This document shows, piece after piece, positions 38,298 to 47,035 of a DNA stretch of 64,000 nt. The translations under genes and the position numbers were made by a program. Positions within the stretch are counted from its first letter, which is position 1; the number at the start of each line of letters is the position of its first letter. The stretch comes from Methylocapsa palsarum (GTDB lineage: Bacteria > Pseudomonadota > Alphaproteobacteria > Rhizobiales > Beijerinckiaceae): NCBI RefSeq assembly GCF_900114285.1, contig NZ_FOSN01000003.1, positions 186,001 through 250,000 of the forward strand. The letters are read 5' to 3'. Under the pieces are notes generated by a model. It saw nothing but the letters and a program-made list of their open reading frames with translations, did no database searches and had not been told where the DNA came from.

Positions 38298-38398
38298 CTC
38301 ACTGAGGATAAACATTGCTCTGACTTAAGCAATGTTTTCGTCTCGTGCGGCGCCGTCCGAACAGCCGCGCAACGCTCGGTCCTCTTAACGAAGTCTTT

Positions 38399-38440
38399 AC
38401 CTTAAACTGGGAAGTCTTCCCCTTAAACTGGGAAGCCTTC
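38399..38440. repeat. 21-bp tandem duplication in the VOC/gst divergent region
   Basis: Two adjacent 21-base units (38399-38419 and 38420-38440), core CCTTAAACTGGGAAG, differing at two positions. Confidence 0.85.
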
Positions 38441-38490
38441 GCGTCATGTCTCCGCGTCCGCCTGATCCTTCCTCCCGAACCCGAAGCTGA

Positions 38491-39186
38491 ATGATCACGC
38501 TCTATCATCATCCGCTCTGCCCGCATTCGCGCTTCGTCAGGCTGCTGCTTGGGGAATACACGATCGAGCCGACGCTGATCGAGGAAAACGTCTTCGAGCG
38601 GCGGCGCGAGTTCCTGATGCTCGATCCCTCGGGCCAGACGCCGGTCCTCGTCGAACATCAGACCATCGTCGCGCCGGGCGCCAATGTGATCGCCGAATAT
38701 CTCGACGAGACGCGCGGCCAGTCTCTCGGCCGGCACCGGTTGCTGCCGCAGGATCCGATCGCGCGGATCGAGGTGCGCCGCCTCGCCGACTGGTTCGGGC
38801 AAAAATTCTTCAGCGAGGTCACCGACTGGCTGGTCACCGAAAAGATCTATAAACGTTACATCCCGCGCGAGCGGGGCGGCGGCGGCGCGCCGGACATGGA
38901 GCTGGTGCGGGCGGCGCGGGCGAACATCCGCACCCATCTGCGCTACATCGGCTATCTCGCGGGCAGCCGCAAATGGCTCGCGGGCGATCTCCTGTCGCAT
39001 GCCGATCTGGCGGCCGCGGCGCAGCTTTCGTGCATCGACTTTCTGGGCGACGTGCCATGGGACGAGAACGAAACGGCAAAGCTCTGGTACGCCAGGGTGA
39101 AGTCGCGCCCCTCGTTCCGTCCGCTGCTGGCGGACCGTCTGCCGGGCCTCGCCCCCTCGCCGATCTACGCGGACCTCGATTTCTGA
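38491..39186 (+). CDS. Glutathione S-transferase family protein
   Basis: 231 residues. Thioredoxin-like N-terminus [22 protein letters not shown] has a CPHS site, with [26 protein letters not shown] for the glutathione cis-Pro loop and Glu/Ser pair, and an all-helical C-terminal domain ([27 protein letters not shown]). Substrate unknown. First gene of a tight gst-queG-epimerase operon, an arrangement common in Rhizobiales. The stop overlaps the presumed queG CTG. Confidence 0.9.
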   Translation: MITLYHHPLCPHSRFVRLLLGEYTIEPTLIEENVFERRREFLMLDPSGQTPVLVEHQTIVAPGANVIAEYLDETRGQSLGRHRLLPQDPIARIEVRRLADWFGQKFFSEVTDWLVTEKIYKRYIPRERGGGGAPDMELVRAARANIRTHLRYIGYLAGSRKWLAGDLLSHADLAAAAQLSCIDFLGDVPWDENETAKLWYARVKSRPSFRPLLADRLPGLAPSPIYADLDF

Positions 39187-40391
39187 CCCCCGCCTTCAAG
39201 GCGCGGCTGCAGGACAAGGCTCTTTCTCTCGGCTTTGACGTGTGCAAGATCGCGCCGCCGCAGGCGCCTGAGGGCGCTCCCGCCCGGCTCGACGCCTGGC
39301 TGCTTTCGGGCGCTGCGGGCGACATGGACTGGATGGCGGCCGAACAGGCGCGACGCGCCGATCCGCGCGTCCTCTGGCCGGAGGTCGAAAGCATTATCGT
39401 CGTCGGCATGAACTACGGCCCGCCCGACAATCCGCTGGCGGCGCTGGAGCACAAATCCGCCGGCGGAATTTCGGTCTATGCGCGCCATCGCGATTACCAC
39501 GACGTCCTCAAGGGAAAACTCAAGCTGCTCGCCTCCTGGTTCGCCTCGGCCGCGCAACGCGACGGGATGAACGGGGCGGAGGTGAAAGTCTTCGTCGACA
39601 CCGCGCCGGTGATGGAGAAGCCGCTGGCGCAGGCGGCGGGCCTTGGCTGGCAGGGCAAGCACACCAATCTCGTCTCGCGCGAGCTTGGGTCGTGGCTCTT
39701 TCTCGGCTCGATGTTCACCAATCTGGCGCTCGCCCCCGATCCGCCGGAGGCGGACCATTGCGGCCATTGCCGCGCCTGTCTCGACAGCTGCCCGACCGGG
39801 GCTTTCCCGCGTCCGTACGTTCTCGACGCGCGGCGCTGCATCTCCTATCTGACGATCGAGCACAAGGGCCATATCGGCGCGGAGTTGCGCCCGCTGATCG
39901 GCAACCGGATCTACGGCTGCGACGATTGCCTCGCGGTCTGCCCGTGGAACAAATTCGCCGAGGCCGCGCGGGAGGCGAAGCTGCAGGCGCGGCCAGAGCT
40001 TTGCGCGCCGCCGCTGGCCGATCTGCTCCGCCTTGACGACGCCGCTTTTCGCACGTTCTTTGCGGGGAGCCCGATCAAACGAATCGGCTCCGCGCGATTC
40101 CTGCGCAATGTTCTGATCGCGGCCGGGAACTCGGGCGAATCTTCGCTGATCGAGCCGGTCGCGGACAAGCTTGCGGCCGCCTCGCCGCTGGTGCGCGCCA
40201 TGGCCGTCTGGGCGCTGGGGCGGCTGGTTTCGCCTGAGCGCCTGCGCGAATGGGCGCGGGCGCAGCGGGCGCAGCGGGCGCGGGAGCAGGATGGTGCTGT
40301 CGCGGCCGAATGGAGCCTGGCGCTCGGTCCCGGGGTGGGCGCCTGCCTGACTTTCGACGCGACTGAACCGGAAGACAAAAGGCCGTCATGA
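39183..40391 (+). CDS. queG: Epoxyqueuosine reductase
   Basis: About 402 residues; catalyses the last step of queuosine tRNA modification using cobalamin. [28 protein letters not shown] contains the conserved Asp and cobalamin-contact region. The two [4Fe-4S] motifs are [20 protein letters not shown] and [18 protein letters not shown]-like repeats end the protein. No ATG, GTG or TTG lies at the family N-terminus ([18 protein letters not shown]). The best fit is a CTG at 39183 that overlaps the gst stop. The frame is open to 38973, well inside gst. Confidence 0.92.
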   Translation: MTPAFKARLQDKALSLGFDVCKIAPPQAPEGAPARLDAWLLSGAAGDMDWMAAEQARRADPRVLWPEVESIIVVGMNYGPPDNPLAALEHKSAGGISVYARHRDYHDVLKGKLKLLASWFASAAQRDGMNGAEVKVFVDTAPVMEKPLAQAAGLGWQGKHTNLVSRELGSWLFLGSMFTNLALAPDPPEADHCGHCRACLDSCPTGAFPRPYVLDARRCISYLTIEHKGHIGAELRPLIGNRIYGCDDCLAVCPWNKFAEAAREAKLQARPELCAPPLADLLRLDDAAFRTFFAGSPIKRIGSARFLRNVLIAAGNSGESSLIEPVADKLAAASPLVRAMAVWALGRLVSPERLREWARAQRAQRAREQDGAVAAEWSLALGPGVGACLTFDATEPEDKRPS

Positions 40392-41263
40392 AGCTCTTCG
40401 CGTTTGGACTTGGGTATAGCGCCCTGTTTTTCATCTCCCGCCACGGCGCGGCGTTCGATTCCATCGCCGGGACCGCGCGCACGGCGGAGAAGTTCGACGA
40501 GTTCGCCGCCGGGGGCGTCGAGAGCTTCGTCTTCGGGCCGGAGAAGGAAGATCCGGCCGTCGCGCAAAGGCTGGCGTCCGCCGACGTCATTCTCGTCTCG
40601 ATCCCGCCCGGCGTCTCGGTCGATCCCGTGCTCGCCCGGTTCGGCCACAAGATCGCCAGCCTGCGCCGCCAGCAGACGATCGTCTATCTCTCCACCATCG
40701 GCGTCTACGGCGACCGTGGCGGAGGATGGGTGGACGAAACGATCATTCCGGCGCCCTCGTCCCCGCGCTCGCGGGCGCGGCTGCAGGCCGAGCGGTCGTG
40801 GGCCGCGATGAGCAAGGAGAAGGACAAGAAGGTCCATATTCTGCGCCTCGCCGGGATCTACGGCCCCGGCCGCAACGCGCTTTTGAATCTGCGGGCGGGA
40901 ACGGCGCGGCGGATCGTCAAGGAGGATCAGGTCTTCAACCGCATCCATGTCGAGGATATCGCCCGCGCCATCGGCGCCGTGCTGGCGCATGAGGGAAGCG
41001 GCGGCGTCTGGAACGTCAGCGACGACGCGCCCGCCCCGCCGCAGGATGTCGTCTCCTTCGCGGCGATGGTGATGGGGATCGAGCCGCCGCCGGAGGTCGA
41101 TATCGCGTCGGCGGACATGAGTCCGATGGCGCGCAGCTTCTATTCCGAGAACAAGCGGGTCTCGAACGCCAAGCTCAAACAGGCGCTTGGCGGTGAGCTG
41201 ACCTATCCGACCTACAGGGTCGGCTTGCAGGCGCTCTGGGAGGCCGGGGAGGGGCGGGAGTGA
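40388..41263 (+). CDS. NAD(P)-dependent epimerase/SDR-like protein
   Basis: 291 residues. The Rossmann start is shortened ([29 protein letters not shown]), like the YeeZ-type NAD-binding proteins. [16 protein letters not shown] and [20 protein letters not shown] follow the extended-SDR pattern, but the YxxxK motif is not obvious. Reaction unknown. Third gene of the gst-queG operon; the start overlaps queG by ATGA. Confidence 0.85.
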   Translation: MKLFAFGLGYSALFFISRHGAAFDSIAGTARTAEKFDEFAAGGVESFVFGPEKEDPAVAQRLASADVILVSIPPGVSVDPVLARFGHKIASLRRQQTIVYLSTIGVYGDRGGGWVDETIIPAPSSPRSRARLQAERSWAAMSKEKDKKVHILRLAGIYGPGRNALLNLRAGTARRIVKEDQVFNRIHVEDIARAIGAVLAHEGSGGVWNVSDDAPAPPQDVVSFAAMVMGIEPPPEVDIASADMSPMARSFYSENKRVSNAKLKQALGGELTYPTYRVGLQALWEAGEGRE

Positions 41264-41264
41264 G

Positions 41265-41292
41265 CGCCGGAAAGTGACCGCAGGAAAGTGAC
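41265..41292. repeat. 14-bp tandem duplication
   Basis: CGCCGGAAAGTGAC (41265-41278) and CGCAGGAAAGTGAC (41279-41292), one mismatch, directly after the epimerase stop. Confidence 0.85.
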
Positions 41293-41380
41293 GCAGGCAG
41301 CGTCGACGGCTGTCGGCGGGCGGAGAAATCCATTATGTAACCGCAGGCCGCGCCTTTTTGTCGCGCGACGGAGGCAGAAC

Positions 41381-41890
41381 ATGGAAAAGATACTTCAGGA
41401 ATTCAAAGAATTCGCCATGAAGGGCAACGTCGTCGATCTCGCTATCGGCGTCATCATCGGCGCCGCCTTCGGCGCCATCGTCACCTCGCTCGTCGGCGAC
41501 ATCATCATGCCCCTCATCGGCGCCGCGACCGGGGGCCTCGATTTCTCCAATCACTTCATTCCCCTGTCCAAATCCGTGACCTCGCCGGTCCTGGTCGAGG
41601 CGAAGAAACAGGGCGCCGTCATCGGCTGGGGCAATTTCGTCACCGTGGCGTTGAACTTCCTCATCATCGCCTTCGTCCTGTTTCTCGCCGTGCGCGGGAT
41701 CAACAGTCTGAAGAAACGGTCCGAGGCGGCGACGCCCGCGGCCGAGCCGACAAAGTCCGAAGTTCTGCTGGCGGAAATCCGCGACGCGCTTGCGGCGAAA
41801 AGCGGCGCGGCGGCGTCCTCGCCTTCGTCCTCGCCGGCGCGCGCCGAACTGCTTCTGGAAGAAATCCGGGACGCGCTCGCCAAGAAGTGA
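41381..41890 (+). CDS. mscL: Large-conductance mechanosensitive channel
   Basis: 169 residues. Helix 1 contains [34 protein letters not shown], the MscL signature and gate. Helix 2 is [22 protein letters not shown]. The C-terminal region carries the motif LLxEIRDALAxK twice ([14 protein letters not shown] and [14 protein letters not shown]) separated by a Ser/Ala linker, longer than the E. coli protein. It protects against hypo-osmotic shock. Start ATG 41381 has GGAGGC upstream. Confidence 0.96.
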   Translation: MEKILQEFKEFAMKGNVVDLAIGVIIGAAFGAIVTSLVGDIIMPLIGAATGGLDFSNHFIPLSKSVTSPVLVEAKKQGAVIGWGNFVTVALNFLIIAFVLFLAVRGINSLKKRSEAATPAAEPTKSEVLLAEIRDALAAKSGAAASSPSSSPARAELLLEEIRDALAKK

Positions 41891-41962
41891 TTTCAACATT
41901 CTCTGAAAGGGGTTCAAGCAAAGCCAGCTCGCACTAGCCTGCGCTCCTGGGAGGAACAAGAC

Positions 41963-44041
41963 ATGACCCACGAGGCCGAGGGCGCCAATCCCCTGCTCGA
42001 GCCTTGGGGCGGGCCGTTCGAGGCGCCGCCGTTCGAGCGCCTGAGCGTGACGCATTTCCGCCCGGCGTTCGAGGCGGCGCTCGGAGAGGCGCGCGCGGAG
42101 ATTGCGGCGATCGCGGCGAATTCCGGGGCGCCGACCTTCACGAACACCATCGAGGCGCTGGAGCGCGGCGGGCGGACGCTCGATAAGGTCGCGAACGTGT
42201 TCTTCAATCTGGCGGGGGCGGACAGCAGCCCCGAGATCGAGGCGATCGAGCGCGAGATCGCGCCCGTGCTCGCCCGTCACCGCAACGAGATTTACCTCAA
42301 CGCGGCGCTCTATCAGCGAATCGCGGGCCTCTACGAAGCGCGCGAGACCCTCGGCCTCGATCCCGAGCAGGCCCGCGTGCTCGAACGCTATCATGTCGCC
42401 TTCTCCCGCGCCGGAGCGGGACTGCCCGACGCGGCGAGAACGCGTCTGGCCGAGATCGGCGAGCGGCTCGCGGTCCTCGGCGCGCAGTTCGGCCAGAACG
42501 TCCTTGCCGACGAAAAGGCCTACACACTGGTTCTGGAGGCTGCGGACGATCTCGCCGGCCTGCCGGACTGGCTCGTCGCCGCCGCCGCCCGCGCCGCCGA
42601 GGATCGCGGCCTTGCGGGCAAACACGTCATCACGCTGGGGCGATCGAGCATCGAGCCGTTCCTGCAATATTCCGCGCGCCGCGACCTCCGCGAGAAAGCC
42701 TTCCGCGCCTGGGCCGCGCGCGGCGAGCAGGAGGGGCCGACCGACAACCGCGCCGTCGCGAGCGAAATCGTGCGGCTTCGCGGCGAGCGCGCGAGGCTGC
42801 TCGGATTCGAGAGCTTCGCGCATTACCGGCTCGCCGACACGATGGCGAAAACTCCGCAGGCCGCGCGCGATCTACTGGACTCGGTCTGGACTCCGGCTCT
42901 CGCGCAGGCCGCCCGTGAAGAGGCGGCGTTGCAGGCGATGATCGCGGAGGAGGGCGGCAATTTCAAAGTCGCTCCCTGGGATTGGCGCTATTATGCGGAG
43001 AAGCGCCGCAAGGCCGAGTTCGATCTCGACGAGAACGCGACCAAGCCCTATCTCCAGCTCGACAAAATGATCGAGGCCGCGTTCTACGCCGCCAACCGTC
43101 TGTTCGGCCTGACTTTCGCCGAGCGCCGCGACATTCCCCTGCATCATCCCGATGCGCGCTCCTTTACCGTCTTTGAGCGCAACGGCGCGCCTGTCGCCTT
43201 GTTCATCGGGGATTATTTCGCCCGGCCCTCGAAACACAGCGGGGCCTGGATGAACGCGTTCCGGGTGCAGGAGAAGCTCGACGGCGAAGTTCTGCCGATT
43301 GTGGTCAACGTCCTCAATTTCGCCAGGGCCGGAGAGGGTTCACCCAGTCTTTTGAGCTTCGACGATGCGCGGACCCTGTTCCATGAATTCGGCCACGCGC
43401 TGCACGGGATGCTCTCGAACGTCACCTATCCGCTGCTTTCTGGCACGAACGTTTCGACCGATTTCGTCGAATTTCCCTCCCAGGTCTACGAGAATTGGCT
43501 GGAGCAACCAGAAATGCTCCGGCGCTTCGCTCGTCACTATGTGACGGATGAGCCGATGCCAGAGCCGCTTTTGGAAAAACTGCTTCTGGCGCGCCGGTTC
43601 AATCAGGGCTTCGCCACAATCGAATACACGGCTTCGGCGTTGGTCGACCTCGACCTGCACCTCACGGTCCCGGAGGATGAGGTCGACGTCGTCGCGTTCG
43701 AAAAGAAGCGGCTGGAACAGCTCGGAATGCCGGAGGCGATCATCATGCGCCACCGCACGCCCCACTTCCAACACATCTTCTCGGGCGGAGGCTACGCGGC
43801 CGGTTACTACAGCTACCTCTGGTCCGAAGTACTTGACGCCGATGGGTTCGAAGCCTTTGCGGAGAGCGGCGACATCTTTCAGCCTCAGCTAGCGGAAAAG
43901 CTGCATGACCATGTCTATTCCGCCGGCAACACCCGCGATCCGGAGGCGGCCTATATCGGGTTTCGCGGCCGCGCGCCGGAGCCGAAGGCGTTGCTCTTGA
44001 AGCGCGGGCTTGTCGACGCGGACTCGGAGGAAGCGAAATGA
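41963..44041 (+). CDS. M3 family oligopeptidase (Dcp/OpdA type)
   Basis: 692-residue zinc metallopeptidase. The HExxH site is in DARTLFHEFGHALHGML, with the third ligand Glu in the following helix (STDFVEFPSQVYENW). The RHRTPHFQHIFSGGGYAAGYYSYLWSEVLDADGFEAF segment is typical of the family. No signal peptide, so a cytosolic role in peptide turnover. Peptidyl-dipeptidase (Dcp) and oligopeptidase A cannot be separated by eye. Confidence 0.94.
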   Translation: MTHEAEGANPLLEPWGGPFEAPPFERLSVTHFRPAFEAALGEARAEIAAIAANSGAPTFTNTIEALERGGRTLDKVANVFFNLAGADSSPEIEAIEREIAPVLARHRNEIYLNAALYQRIAGLYEARETLGLDPEQARVLERYHVAFSRAGAGLPDAARTRLAEIGERLAVLGAQFGQNVLADEKAYTLVLEAADDLAGLPDWLVAAAARAAEDRGLAGKHVITLGRSSIEPFLQYSARRDLREKAFRAWAARGEQEGPTDNRAVASEIVRLRGERARLLGFESFAHYRLADTMAKTPQAARDLLDSVWTPALAQAAREEAALQAMIAEEGGNFKVAPWDWRYYAEKRRKAEFDLDENATKPYLQLDKMIEAAFYAANRLFGLTFAERRDIPLHHPDARSFTVFERNGAPVALFIGDYFARPSKHSGAWMNAFRVQEKLDGEVLPIVVNVLNFARAGEGSPSLLSFDDARTLFHEFGHALHGMLSNVTYPLLSGTNVSTDFVEFPSQVYENWLEQPEMLRRFARHYVTDEPMPEPLLEKLLLARRFNQGFATIEYTASALVDLDLHLTVPEDEVDVVAFEKKRLEQLGMPEAIIMRHRTPHFQHIFSGGGYAAGYYSYLWSEVLDADGFEAFAESGDIFQPQLAEKLHDHVYSAGNTRDPEAAYIGFRGRAPEPKALLLKRGLVDADSEEAK

Positions 44042-44311
44042 TCCCGATAGGTCATCCGCGGGGGTGCGCTTATGAGCGGGAGCGGCAGCAACAAATCTCT
44101 GTGGAGTGTGAAATAAGGCCTATTGATATTTATATGATCGCAATAGGAATACTTGAAATGTTATAGTTATTTAACAGTAATGAGACGGGTGATTTCAGAT
44201 CTATACGCTTTACTTTCTGCGTATTTTCTGATAATACTTTGCTGCGCTGCCAAAGAAAACGTTTGGCGCGGCCGCCGCTTCTGACGCGATGATGTTTGGT
44301 GAGGGTCGCTG
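44042..44311. other. AT-rich intergenic patch
   Basis: About 270 bases with runs such as TTGATATTTATATGATCGC that are much richer in A+T than the flanking genes. No gene is seen. It may be a promoter region or foreign DNA that arrived with the following gene. Confidence 0.45.
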
Positions 44312-44845
44312 ATGGCCTACGGCGAAACTGTGATTAAAATTCTGCAAGAATCCGGTCGCACCCTCAAGGAAAAGGGCTGGACGCGGTTTGCGATGGCGCG
44401 TGACGCCAACGGCGATACGTGCTGTCTGAACAGCGAGCATGCGGTCAGTTATTGCCTCTGGGCCTCCGTGGTTAAGGGCTGGCGAACGGTCGATCCTGAA
44501 AACGAAAAATTTTATTTCCCCTTTTTCGAGAGGAAGTTCCTCGACGTATTGCAGCTGAAATTCGGCTATTCGTTCCCCGTCACGCGCTGGAACGACGAAG
44601 TCGCCGGATCGCTGGAGGAGGTCACACAATTCCTCAATGCCGTCATTGCGGTGATTCCGCCCGATGCAATGATCATCGTTCCTGTTCGCGCGAACGCAAA
44701 GGTTCGGAGGCGGGCGATGGGTTCGTCAAATCCTAAATTTGACGAACGCTCCGCTGAGCCTCATCGGGAACCGGCGTTCCTCTTCTCGGATGCTTGGGCG
44801 TTGTCCGAGATGCGTCAGCCGCCGACCAGGCGCCCGTGCGCATAG
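44312..44845 (+). CDS. DUF6197-like protein
   Basis: 177 residues, soluble. ILQESGRTLKEKGWTRFAMARDANGDTCCLNSEHAVSYCLW and, later, TRWNDEVAGSLEEVTQFLNAVI follow the pattern (GW...C near the front, then W-N-D and a final helix) of DUF6197-type proteins, often encoded in accessory regions; function unknown. The C-terminal ~45 residues are basic and low in similarity. It follows an AT-rich patch, which is consistent with recent acquisition but does not prove it. Confidence 0.6.
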   Translation: MAYGETVIKILQESGRTLKEKGWTRFAMARDANGDTCCLNSEHAVSYCLWASVVKGWRTVDPENEKFYFPFFERKFLDVLQLKFGYSFPVTRWNDEVAGSLEEVTQFLNAVIAVIPPDAMIIVPVRANAKVRRRAMGSSNPKFDERSAEPHREPAFLFSDAWALSEMRQPPTRRPCA

Positions 44846-45009
44846 ATGACTTCAGCAAGAGCAGGTGTATTTTTCCAGGGCGATCGCGTAGCATCTTCAG
44901 TATGGCGCCCCCTAAACGTGTCCTGAAATCCCTTTCCGGAACATTTGGGATCGCCGCCGCGAGCGGCTTACGGCGGGCGGGAGTTGTCCCCCAGGGAAGG
45001 ATTTGAGCG

Positions 45010-45930
45010 ATGCTGCGGCTTGCACTTTCGCGCGCCGCGGCCGCCGCGCCGGTGTTGTTCATCATCGTCCTCCTGACTTTCCTTCTCATGCGCCTCGCGC
45101 CGGGAGGGCCGTTCGACGCCGAACGCACGCTCGATCCGCAGATCGAGGCGAACCTTCGCCGCATCTACAGGCTCGATCTGCCCCTGACCCAACAATTCTG
45201 GCTCTATCTCGTTCATCTTGTTCAGGGCGATTTCGGCCCCAGTTTTCACTGGCGCGATTTTTCGGTGAACGAACTCCTCGCGAAGGCTTTGCCCATCTCG
45301 ATGCGGCTTGGCGCCGAAGCGATGATCATCGCGCTCACGGTCGGCTCCGCGTTGGGGATCGCCGGCGCGTCCTCTCCGCGCGGCATTGGCGCAAGGCTCG
45401 TCGATGGCGTCGCGCTGTTTGGATTAGCCATCCCGCCTCTCGTTGTCGCGCCGCTGCTGCAGCTTGGTTTTGGCCTTGGGCTTCACGCGCTGCCGGTCGG
45501 CGGCTGGAACGGCGGGGCCTGGCGCAACCAGGTTTTGCCGGCGATGACGCTCGCCCTGCCTTTGACCGCGGCCGTCGCGAGGCTGACGCAGGCCGCGTTG
45601 AGCGACGTCCTCTCCATGCCGCATATCAGAACCTTGCGCGGGTTTGGTTTCCCATCATGGCGCATCTACGCCCACGCGCTTCGGTCCGCGCTATTGCCCG
45701 TGCTTTCCTATCTCGGTCTCGCCGCCGCCAATATTTTAACGGGCTCGATCATCATCGAAACGATCTTCGGAATTCCAGGCATGGGCCGGTATTTCATCGA
45801 CGGCGCGCTCGGGCGCGACTACACCCTCGTGATGGCGACCGTCATCATCGTCGCGGCGCTCGTCCTTCTCTTCAATTTGCTTGTAGATCTGACCTATGCC
45901 TGGCTGGATCCGAGGGTGCGCGATGGATAA
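45010..45930 (+). CDS. oppB: Peptide ABC transporter permease, OppB type
   Basis: 306 residues, six helices. The N-terminal helix is followed by FLLMRLAPGGPFDAERTLDPQIEANLRRIYRLDLPLTQQFWLYL and GDFGPSFHWRDFSVNELL, both very close to OppB. A binding-protein-dependent permease EAA-type loop (RTLRGFGFPSWRIYAHALRSALLPVLSYLG) contacts the ATPase. First gene of a three-gene operon with overlapping ends. No substrate-binding protein is found on either side. Confidence 0.92.
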   Translation: MLRLALSRAAAAAPVLFIIVLLTFLLMRLAPGGPFDAERTLDPQIEANLRRIYRLDLPLTQQFWLYLVHLVQGDFGPSFHWRDFSVNELLAKALPISMRLGAEAMIIALTVGSALGIAGASSPRGIGARLVDGVALFGLAIPPLVVAPLLQLGFGLGLHALPVGGWNGGAWRNQVLPAMTLALPLTAAVARLTQAALSDVLSMPHIRTLRGFGFPSWRIYAHALRSALLPVLSYLGLAAANILTGSIIIETIFGIPGMGRYFIDGALGRDYTLVMATVIIVAALVLLFNLLVDLTYAWLDPRVRDG

Positions 45931-47035
45931 AGTCCTCGCGCTTTTCCGATCCGCGAGGCGCGCGCCTCTCTCCGTCCGCGTGAGTCTTACGATCCTTTCC
46001 CTGATCGCGATCCTGTCGATTTGCGGCCCAATGGCGTCTGTGCATCCCTACGATCGGGTGTACCGCGATTACGTGCTCTCTCCTCCTTCCATGAAGCCGC
46101 ATCCGACCGCGGCCGAAGCAAATCGCGCGCTTGAGGACATCGCGCAGCGGATGCGCCTCCATGTCGAAACCATCGACTCACGGGACGGAAACATACGGGC
46201 CGCTTTTTCGAGCGCGCAACCGATCGATCCAAGGGCGTTGCGGGCGTTTGAGCGCTCGGACGTCTTTTCCGTTTCGCGCCTCGTCGACGCCTCCGACGAA
46301 GGCCGCCTTTTACTGCTCGACCTGAACCTCAAGCGTGAGGTGTTCTTGTTCGGGACCGACGTCAACGGACGCGACCTCCTGACGAGGGTTTTGATCGCGG
46401 GCCGCGTATCCCTGTCGGTCGGCCTGCTGGCTTCCTTTGTCGCGCTGTTCGTCGGGGTCGCCTACGGAGCAATCGCCGGATACGCCGGGGGCTGGGTCGA
46501 CGACCTCATGATGCGCGCGATCGAGATCGTCTATGCGCTTCCGTTCATCTTTTTCGTGATTGTCCTCGTCATGTTGTTCGGCCGACATTTCGCCTTGATC
46601 TTCGTCGCGATCGGAGCCGTCGAATGGCTGGACATGGCGCGGATCGTCCGGGGCCAGACTTTGTCGATCAAGCGCCGTGACTATGTCGGCGCCGCCGAGG
46701 CCCTGGGGGCGAACGCCCCCGCGATCATCTGGCGCCACGTCCTTCCCAATGTCGCGGGTCCGGTGATCGCCTATCTTGCGTTGCTAGCGCCGCGTGTGAT
46801 CCTGCTCGAAAGCTTTGTCTCGTTCCTCGGCTTCGGGGTTCAGGAGCCGCTTACCAGTTGGGGCGTGCTGATCGCCGATGGCGCCCGCAACATTCAGGGA
46901 GCCGTTCACCTTCTCATACTGCCGGCGCTTTTTCTTGGAACAACGCTCGCGGCGTTGCAGACGCTTGGCGACAGCTGGCGTCATTCTTTCGACTCAGATG
47001 GAGCGCGCGCCGACGGAGCCTTGTACAAGCTGTGA
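45923..47035 (+). CDS. oppC: Peptide ABC transporter permease, OppC type, with enlarged periplasmic segment
   Basis: 370 residues, longer than a typical ~300-residue OppC. After helix 1 comes an unusual ~100-residue extracytoplasmic stretch (about residues 45-140, including ALEDIAQRMRLHVETIDSRD). Then the normal permease core begins at FGTDVNGRDLLTRVLIAGRVSLSVGL. The EAA loop is RDYVGAAEALGANAPAIIWRHVLPN. ATG 45923 overlaps the end of oppB by eight bases. Confidence 0.9.
   Translation: MDKVLALFRSARRAPLSVRVSLTILSLIAILSICGPMASVHPYDRVYRDYVLSPPSMKPHPTAAEANRALEDIAQRMRLHVETIDSRDGNIRAAFSSAQPIDPRALRAFERSDVFSVSRLVDASDEGRLLLLDLNLKREVFLFGTDVNGRDLLTRVLIAGRVSLSVGLLASFVALFVGVAYGAIAGYAGGWVDDLMMRAIEIVYALPFIFFVIVLVMLFGRHFALIFVAIGAVEWLDMARIVRGQTLSIKRRDYVGAAEALGANAPAIIWRHVLPNVAGPVIAYLALLAPRVILLESFVSFLGFGVQEPLTSWGVLIADGARNIQGAVHLLILPALFLGTTLAALQTLGDSWRHSFDSDGARADGALYKL

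Noticed and set aside
41333-42823. 496-codon minus-strand frame over mscL and the M3 peptidase
   Set aside because: Antisense shadow; mscL and the peptidase are clear.
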